Source: JAGVGK01 sp038064935 (GTDB lineage Bacteria > Patescibacteriota > Minisyncoccia > Phycocordibacterales > JACOZG01). From it: 31,709 nt of DNA. Shown here piece by piece: positions 26,967-31,709 of the stretch (its first letter is position 1; the number at the start of each line of letters is the position of its first letter). The stretch is from assembly GCA_038064935.1 (NCBI GenBank), contig JBBTRZ010000021.1:1-31709 (forward strand). Direction: 5' to 3'. A program made the position numbers and the translations under genes. Under the pieces are notes generated by a model, which was not told the origin of the DNA, ran no database searches, and was given only the letters and a program-made list of their open reading frames with translations.

Positions 26967-27146
26967 TTAATAACGGCCTTCAATCAGACGCTTGGCTTCT
27001 TCCGCTTGGCGTTTGGCCTCGGACGCGCCGCTCAACACACTTCCCGTCTCCGTTTGATATTGCTTGAGATATTTGGCCCCACCCCACAACAAAGCGACAA
27101 TCGCCAGCGCGACCAGAAGTTCAATCAAGCCAAAGCCACGAGTCAT
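26967..27146 (-). CDS. Very short type IV pilin-like protein with prepilin N-terminus
   Basis: This 59-residue protein begins MTRGFGLIELLVALAIVALL, a class III (prepilin peptidase) signal: Gly before Phe, Glu at +5 of the mature form, then a hydrophobic helix. A charged helix rich in Lys, Glu and Ala follows (SEAKRQAEEAKRLIEGRY), and there is no globular pilin domain. An extended -10 (27154-27162) ends 7 bases before the ATG, and a strong terminator lies about 90 bases after the stop, which supports it as a real stand-alone gene. The pilC-like gene at 30518 could provide the assembly platform; this could be a minor pilin or pseudopilin (inferred). Confidence 0.8.
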   Translation of the reverse strand: MTRGFGLIELLVALAIVALLWGGAKYLKQYQTETGSVLSGASEAKRQAEEAKRLIEGRY

Positions 27147-27153
27147 TGGCTTT

Positions 27154-27162
27154 ATCTTAGCA
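27154..27162 (-). promoter_or_regulatory. Extended -10 of the small pilin gene (leaderless)
   Basis: On the minus strand TGCTAAGAT ends 7 bases before the ATG at 27146, so the predicted transcription start is within a base of the start codon. Confidence 0.55.
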
Positions 27163-27185
27163 CCACTATCCGCGAAACCGAAACC

Positions 27186-27256
27186 ACCCCACCCCTAACC
27201 CCTCCCCAAAGGAGAGGGGAATTTCACCCTCCCCTTCGGGGAGGGCAGGGTGGGGT
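27186..27256. repeat. Nested C/G-rich inverted repeat
   Basis: ACCCCACCC (27186-27194) pairs with GGGTGGGGT (27248-27256). Inside are CCCCTC/GAGGGG and a perfect CCCTCCCC-TTC-GGGGAGGG hairpin (27227-27245). It begins 6 bases beyond the stop of the PKD paralogue 2. Repeats of this CCCTAACCCCTCCCC style are dispersed in many bacterial genomes (recalled, not searched). Confidence 0.65.
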
Positions 27257-27262
27257 TGCTTG

Positions 27263-28417
27263 CTAATTCGTTGGCCCTAAAATCGCAAAGTAATTATCGC
27301 TCGCGTCGCAATTAGAATTTCTAGAACTCCAGGGACTTCCTTGCCCGGCGGGACAAATAATAATTCGGTAATCACCACTTGGAATAGGATTATCTGCGAT
27401 GTCGGTCCCCACGATCCAATTATAAGTAGTACGAGCGGAGATATTCCTATCTAAAACGATTGGCTCTGACATTACCGCGGGACAAGCAAAGCCGGAAGCG
27501 CAACTCCATTCGCGCTGTAGATACAAATCAACTTTGGTTCGGCTATTGGCTCTCGCATAACGCCAGGTGACCGGTTGGACGGAACCCGCCACCCACTGCT
27601 CCCCGCCGTTGGGTGAGGTGACCGTGATCGGGGAATTTTGATCTTGCCCCACAACGACACTCAAACTTGACCGAGCGGATTGGCCGGAATTATCAGTGAC
27701 GGTGAAAGCGGGGGTGTAAGTGCCGGCGGTGGCGTAGGCGTGAGTGAACGAGGCGGTTTGGCGAACAGATTCGGCTTGTGGTGTCATCATCGCGCCGGAA
27801 GCCATCATCGGTTCATCGCCCCAAATCACCGAGTATGCGAGCTGACCGTTCTCCGGGTCACTCGCTTGCACGGTCCAAGTTTCTGTTTGTCCAACATTGA
27901 GCGTCGTCGGGCCGGAGACGCCGGAGATTACGGGGGGAAAATTCGTTGGAAGAGGAGCCGATAATGGGCGATTGCATTTATACAACTGATTTAATTTAGC
28001 TCGAGTAAGTGGACCGACAAAACCGGTATTGGAAATGCCATGTTTGGCTTGGAATTTTTTAACCGCCGTCTCGGTCCGCGCGTCGAAATCGCCATCACTA
28101 ACTAAATTATCCAAACCTTCTTGAGTTAGAGCCCGGCGCAAATAATGGACATCATTATCTCGGCCGAGGCCAACTTGCAAATTGCGATAGAAGGCATGGC
28201 ACCAACCACCCGGCTGTGGCCTCTGCAATTCGGCCAGTTGGCGTTGGAGATCGGCAATCTGCTGGCGGAAACTGGCGATTAGGCGATTAATCTCGGCGAT
28301 TCTATTCACCTGAATCGCATCAACCGCAGATTCAACGGCAGATTGAGCATTGGAGAAGAGTGGCACCGCGACAAAAGAAACAACTAACAAACCAAGAATC
28401 AAGTATTTTTTAGACAT
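27263..28417 (-). CDS. Secreted peptidoglycan-binding, PKD and Ig-like repeat protein (paralogue 2)
   Basis: This 384-residue protein has a signal peptide (MSKKYLILGLLVVSFVAVPLFSNA), a short coiled helix (IASFRQQIADLQRQLAELQR), a PG_binding_1-type domain (about 78-150: DVHYLRRALTQEGLDNLVSDGDFDARTETAVKKFQAKHG...GFVGPLTRAKLNQLYKC), a PKD domain (about 162-255: WTVQASDPENG ... FTHAYATAGTYTPAFTVTDNSGQ), and an Ig-like domain opening with VTSPNGGEQW. It aligns end to end with the gene at 17956-19557 but lacks that protein's acidic insert and first Ig-like domain. It is probably a wall-associated surface protein. No SD is present. Confidence 0.88.
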   Translation of the reverse strand: MSKKYLILGLLVVSFVAVPLFSNAQSAVESAVDAIQVNRIAEINRLIASFRQQIADLQRQLAELQRPQPGGWCHAFYRNLQVGLGRDNDVHYLRRALTQEGLDNLVSDGDFDARTETAVKKFQAKHGISNTGFVGPLTRAKLNQLYKCNRPLSAPLPTNFPPVISGVSGPTTLNVGQTETWTVQASDPENGQLAYSVIWGDEPMMASGAMMTPQAESVRQTASFTHAYATAGTYTPAFTVTDNSGQSARSSLSVVVGQDQNSPITVTSPNGGEQWVAGSVQPVTWRYARANSRTKVDLYLQREWSCASGFACPAVMSEPIVLDRNISARTTYNWIVGTDIADNPIPSGDYRIIICPAGQGSPWSSRNSNCDASDNYFAILGPTN

Positions 28418-28439
28418 AAGAAGTTGATTATTTTAATAA

Positions 28440-28448
28440 ACCCTAGCA
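28440..28448 (-). promoter_or_regulatory. Possible extended -10 for PKD paralogue 2
   Basis: On the minus strand TGCTAGGGT lies 22 bases before the ATG at 28417, giving a predicted leader of about 15 bases. Confidence 0.4.
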
Positions 28449-28456
28449 CTCCAACT

Positions 28457-29464
28457 TTAGCACAAATCGGGATAAAGATCACATAATGCCTTGCGGAAGC
28501 GGTCGAGAGCTTGGGGTAGGGTAGAGTTGAAGGCGACGCCGGCGGCGGCCGGATGGCCGCCGCCACCTAAAGCCGTCGCCAACCTTGAGAGATCAAACTT
28601 GGTCACATCGCGGGTGCGGAAACTGGCTTTAACCTGGCCCGGCGCGATTTCGATGAAGCAAGCGCCAATCTCCCAGCCACGCACGGATTTAATAAAATTA
28701 GAAATTCCTCCACCTTCGAGATGTGAAGTTTTAATTCCCTTGCTTAATAGCGCGTCATTAGAGATGGCCACATACGCTACCCGGCCACCCGGCAGGACCG
28801 TGAGGGAATTAAGCGCCAGTGCCTGAAAGGCAAATTCCTCCGGCGTCCGATTATTTTCAATAGTGAAAACCGCCGCGGCAAAGTCCGGCGCGTGTTTGAC
28901 GAGATCGGCGGCAGCGGCAAAAGTACCGGGCAAGGTCGCCGGAATTTTGAAACTTAAAGTGTCGCCCCAGAGACCGACGAAGAGACACAGCGCGATGTCG
29001 TGGGTAAGCTTAACGCCCCAAATTGAAAAAAGTTCGTAGAGAATCTGGGCGGTCGCTGGATATTCCGGAGCGACGAGATTCACCTCGGCAAATTCTTGGT
29101 TAGTAATGTGGTGATCAATAACGATCGTTCGCAATGTAAGCGGAAAAACAACCGGCCCCAAATGGGAGATCATGCCCAAACTAGCCGCATCAAGAATTAA
29201 AAAGAGAGCAAAGTCAGCTAACTTAATTTCCGACCAATTTTTCGGTTCAATCGCCTCAAACCCGGGTAGGTGAGAAAGAAAAGTGGGCAGAGGCGAATCA
29301 CCGCCAATCACCGTCACCGACTTCCCCAATCCTCGGAGCGCGTGATACATCCCGAGCGCCGAACCAACGCTGTCGGGGTCGGGACTCGGATGCAGGTGGA
29401 GCAGAATCCGCTCCGCCTTCTCGATCTCTTTCCAAATCACCGGCGCCGTGTCCTTAATATTCAT
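28457..29464 (-). CDS. DHH-family phosphoesterase (NrnA-like)
   Basis: NrnA-like enzymes degrade nanoRNA or cyclic-dinucleotide breakdown products and pAp. This 335-residue protein has LLHLHPSPDPDSVGSALGMY (21-40, motif HxxxDxDxxGS), LILDAAS, the DHH motif IVIDHHIT (115-121), and the C-terminal DHHA1 glycine-rich motif GGGGHPAAAGVAF. The frame opens at 29515, but the ATG at 29464 (MNIKDTAPVI) fits the family and overlaps the upstream stop by 11 bases, giving coupled translation. In minimal CPR genomes this enzyme may replace oligoribonuclease (inferred). Confidence 0.9.
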   Translation of the reverse strand: MNIKDTAPVIWKEIEKAERILLHLHPSPDPDSVGSALGMYHALRGLGKSVTVIGGDSPLPTFLSHLPGFEAIEPKNWSEIKLADFALFLILDAASLGMISHLGPVVFPLTLRTIVIDHHITNQEFAEVNLVAPEYPATAQILYELFSIWGVKLTHDIALCLFVGLWGDTLSFKIPATLPGTFAAAADLVKHAPDFAAAVFTIENNRTPEEFAFQALALNSLTVLPGGRVAYVAISNDALLSKGIKTSHLEGGGISNFIKSVRGWEIGACFIEIAPGQVKASFRTRDVTKFDLSRLATALGGGGHPAAAGVAFNSTLPQALDRFRKALCDLYPDLC

Positions 29465-30446
29465 CGCCAATGGTTGTACTTGCCGCTCCACCCATCTCCA
29501 CCATTGATTGTTCAATGTAAGGAATCAATGGTGTCGCGTTCGCCGGTTTCGTCACCGTAATCGGGCCATTGATGTCGCGGTAGGTCACGACAAAAGAAAC
29601 TCTATTGCTGGCGAGCTCCACTCCGCCGACAATTGACCGAATCGAACCATTAAATAAATTCATCGTGACGATAATCGGATCGAAAGTGATCATTTCAAGC
29701 GAATCGGTAATCTCTTTCGGAGGAATTCCGCCACCTAAATCGGTCAGCAATAATTCTTTCCCTTTTTCCAACATAAAAGCCGCGAGTTTGTCTTTATCAA
29801 TCGCCATTGTATATTGACGCACCCACGCGCCAGCCACACGCGCCAGGGCCGCGCGCTTGCCGACCATCAGCGCGCCGCTTTGAATGAGCGAGTCGAATAA
29901 CGAATCAACTTGACCAACGGCATTTGATTCTCCAATTTTCTCAAACTGCGTTCGGAATTTCGCAATGTCTTCATGACCAATCCCCTGCTTCACCGAAAAC
30001 TCTTCAATCTCGCCGATAGTAACCGAGAACCAGCGACCGATTGGACTGCTTGAAGAAGCCGAAGCGGGAAACAAAAAGGATAAAAAGGGAAATTCATCAA
30101 CCTTACCGTAAAGCGTCTCGTCGAGGAAACGGAGTTCGAAACCGGCCGAGAAACCGCTCGCTTTGCCGGTCACGGTGGTCGCCATTCGACGCGGCCCGGT
30201 CGCCCCCTGCTCAATATCCATCGCGATATTACCCTCGGCCACAAGCTCAATCGGCGAAGTGAGCGTGGCCTTAATGGCGACATCCTGATGAAGCGCGCGC
30301 GCGTTGGTCAGCATCGTAAAGCTCTCTGTGATCGCTGATTGCGACGCTTCGAAGATAGTGGTGTAAGCCAAGGCGCCACCGGCGATGAGCGCCAGAAAAA
30401 TAATGACTAGCAGAAAATAAAAAGGCTTCTTACCGAGATTCATCAC
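29454..30446 (-). CDS. Membrane-anchored extracytoplasmic protein of unknown function
   Basis: This 330-residue protein has an N-terminal membrane helix (8-28) that could be an anchor or uncleaved signal, then a soluble, probably beta-rich domain with short repeated phrases such as ATLTSPIELVAEGNIAMDIEQG and ELRFLDETLYGKVDEFPFLSF. The layout is like large lipoprotein-fold domains (LppX/LolA-like), but I cannot assign a family. It overlaps the DHH gene by 11 bases and lies 71 bases downstream of pilC. Confidence 0.7.
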   Translation of the reverse strand: MMNLGKKPFYFLLVIIFLALIAGGALAYTTIFEASQSAITESFTMLTNARALHQDVAIKATLTSPIELVAEGNIAMDIEQGATGPRRMATTVTGKASGFSAGFELRFLDETLYGKVDEFPFLSFLFPASASSSSPIGRWFSVTIGEIEEFSVKQGIGHEDIAKFRTQFEKIGESNAVGQVDSLFDSLIQSGALMVGKRAALARVAGAWVRQYTMAIDKDKLAAFMLEKGKELLLTDLGGGIPPKEITDSLEMITFDPIIVTMNLFNGSIRSIVGGVELASNRVSFVVTYRDINGPITVTKPANATPLIPYIEQSMVEMGGAASTTIGDEY

Positions 30447-30517
30447 ACCAATGTACTAGATTTAATTACTTTCGTCACCAACATGCAGGGGATTAAATGC
30501 GACCATTTTGAAACATC

Positions 30518-31618
30518 CTACCGATTGATGTTGCCCGTGATTTGGTAGATGGGAGTGATGATCGAGAGGGCGAGGAAGGCGACCATGAGGCCGATGATGA
30601 GAAGCAGAATGGGTTCGAGCGCAGTCGAGAGCGATTTCGTCGCGCTGTCGACTTCCCCCTCGTAGAAATCGGCGAGATAGAAGAAGGTCTCCTCAAACTT
30701 CCCGGAAATCTCCCCCACGCGAACGAGCCGCGTGAGGAGCGTCGGGAAGAGCTCGGGGAAGCGTTCGAGATTGTCAGCGAGCTTGGTCCCCTGCGAGACC
30801 GCCGTGGCCACCTGATGAACCGCCGTTCCGTAATAATAATTACTTAGAGTCCGCTCGGTAATCTCCAGCGACTCATTGACCGTCACCCCACTTTTCAAGA
30901 GCAGCCCCAAGGCACCCGCGAAACGCGCGAGATTGGTATGACGCACAATCGGTTTGAACCCGGGCAAGTGAAGTAGCAACCAATGCGTGAACGGTCGAGC
31001 GAAGCGCCGACGCGCGAGAATAATGACCACCGCGAGGGTGCCAAAAATGGCGAGGAAAAGAAGGAGGCCATGGCGGTCCACGAGATCGGCGAAAGCGATG
31101 AGCGCCCTGGTGGTAAGCGGCAGATCCACCTTAAGGCCACGGAAGAGCGGCACAATTTTAGGTAAGACGAAAAAGGCGAGACCGAGTCCCAGAAGAAGCG
31201 CCATCACCAGCACGGTCGCGGGGTAAATGAGCGCGCCTTTAATCTTAGCGATGAGCAGACGCTCCTTCTCGAGTGCCCGGGCGGCGGCGGCGAGATTGAC
31301 AGCTAGATTGCCCGATCGCTCGCCGGCATAAACGGCGTTGATCAGTAACGGCGGGAAAATGTGACCATGATCGTGAAGAGCCGACGAGAGTGTCGCTCCC
31401 GCTTCCACCGCCCGGGCGACATCTTGCAAAGCGCTTTTCAATCGTCCAGTCGCCGACTCAATCGAGACCGGCAAGGCCTCGGTGAGAGCGAGACCTGAAC
31501 CGAGCATGACGGCCAAATGTTTGGCAAACAGCGCTTGTTGGGTCAGCCCCGCGCCACCAATCGTCACCTCGCGTTTCAGGCCGGTCGCTTTCAATTTAAT
31601 TTCGTTATCCATAATCAT
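30518..31618 (-). CDS. pilC: Type IV pilus / type II secretion inner-membrane platform protein (PilC/GspF family)
   Basis: It forms the inner-membrane platform on which pilins assemble. This 366-residue protein has two T2SSF domains: 27-152 (LTQQALFAKHLAVMLGSGLALTEALP...FVLPKIVPLF) and 230-357 (ARFAGALGLLLKSGVTVNESLEI...ALSIITPIYQI). Membrane helices are at about 130-152, 184-203 and 336-357. ATGs at 31618 and 31612 are both possible. No pilB, pilT or pilD is in the window. The small prepilin at 26967-27146 is a plausible client. Confidence 0.92.
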   Translation of the reverse strand: MIMDNEIKLKATGLKREVTIGGAGLTQQALFAKHLAVMLGSGLALTEALPVSIESATGRLKSALQDVARAVEAGATLSSALHDHGHIFPPLLINAVYAGERSGNLAVNLAAAARALEKERLLIAKIKGALIYPATVLVMALLLGLGLAFFVLPKIVPLFRGLKVDLPLTTRALIAFADLVDRHGLLLFLAIFGTLAVVIILARRRFARPFTHWLLLHLPGFKPIVRHTNLARFAGALGLLLKSGVTVNESLEITERTLSNYYYGTAVHQVATAVSQGTKLADNLERFPELFPTLLTRLVRVGEISGKFEETFFYLADFYEGEVDSATKSLSTALEPILLLIIGLMVAFLALSIITPIYQITGNINR

Positions 31619-31650
31619 CAGACCGAGGTTGTTAAATTTTTATCCATACT

Positions 31651-31677
31651 CCCCTGTCAAGGTTTAACCTTGCCGGG
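31651..31677. repeat. Single AAGGTNNNACCTT palindrome upstream of pilC
   Basis: CAAGGTTTAACCTTG (31658-31672) is a perfect 15-base palindrome flanked by CCCC and GGGG, extending the stem. Its core has the arm form of the elements in glyS and argS. The minus strand also contains TTGACA (31655-31660). Confidence 0.5.
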
Positions 31678-31709
31678 GGCTAGTGTATCAGAATTAGCGG
31701 TGAGGGGCA

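Overview
The window looks like part of a Candidate Phyla Radiation (Patescibacteria) chromosome, probably Parcubacteria-like. The signs are VirB2/T4SS-type mini-pilins, secreted peptidoglycan-binding plus PKD proteins, compact overlapping genes, a lone GIY-YIG nuclease beside a tRNA, a ThyX-based thymidylate pathway, and minimal-genome housekeeping genes with in-frame insertions. UGA acts as a stop (for example in the GIY-YIG gene), so this is not a code-25 lineage. The lineage is inferred from gene content; no rRNA is present.

Layout. 0-0.5 kb: a broken tRNA-Leu 5' end split by a palindrome, a GIY-YIG nuclease, and an intact tRNA-Leu(UAG). 0.5-3.3 kb, plus strand: an SPFH/band-7 membrane protein and a two-gene membrane operon, each with its own promoter, Shine-Dalgarno (SD) and terminator. 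3.3-8.3 kb, minus strand: glyS, a methyltransferase, a membrane-anchored solute-binding protein, then five consecutive VirB2-like mini-pilin genes. 8.3-8.5 kb: a candidate small RNA. 8.5-15.1 kb, minus: a NYN-domain protein, a large surface protein, recO, and an ileS carrying a complete histidine-phosphatase domain inside its catalytic core. 15.2-19.6 kb, minus: an orphan membrane protein, argS, and a secreted PG-binding/PKD protein. 19.6-24.1 kb: tmk, glyA, a small orphan gene, a tandem-domain thyX and (plus strand) dcd, which together form a dTMP supply module. 24.2-26.8 kb, minus: an orphan Rossmann-like protein, and secE-nusG-rplK (no rplA follows) with a GerMN protein upstream. 27-31.6 kb, minus: a 59-residue type IV pilin-like protein, a second PG-binding/PKD paralogue, a DHH phosphoesterase, a membrane-anchored unknown and pilC.

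Three patterns stand out. (1) All three aminoacyl-tRNA synthetase genes here (glyS, ileS, argS), and also glyA, carry short in-frame inserts made of perfect or near-perfect palindromes or of short repeats that recur elsewhere in the window. (2) Several housekeeping genes have an extended -10 (TGNTANNNT) only 5-9 bases before the ATG and no SD, so their mRNAs are probably leaderless. Stand-alone accessory genes instead have strong SDs, and some have -35/-10 promoters with 16-18 base spacers and intrinsic terminators. (3) The histidine phosphatase nested in IleRS keeps all its catalytic residues and is AT-rich compared with its host gene.
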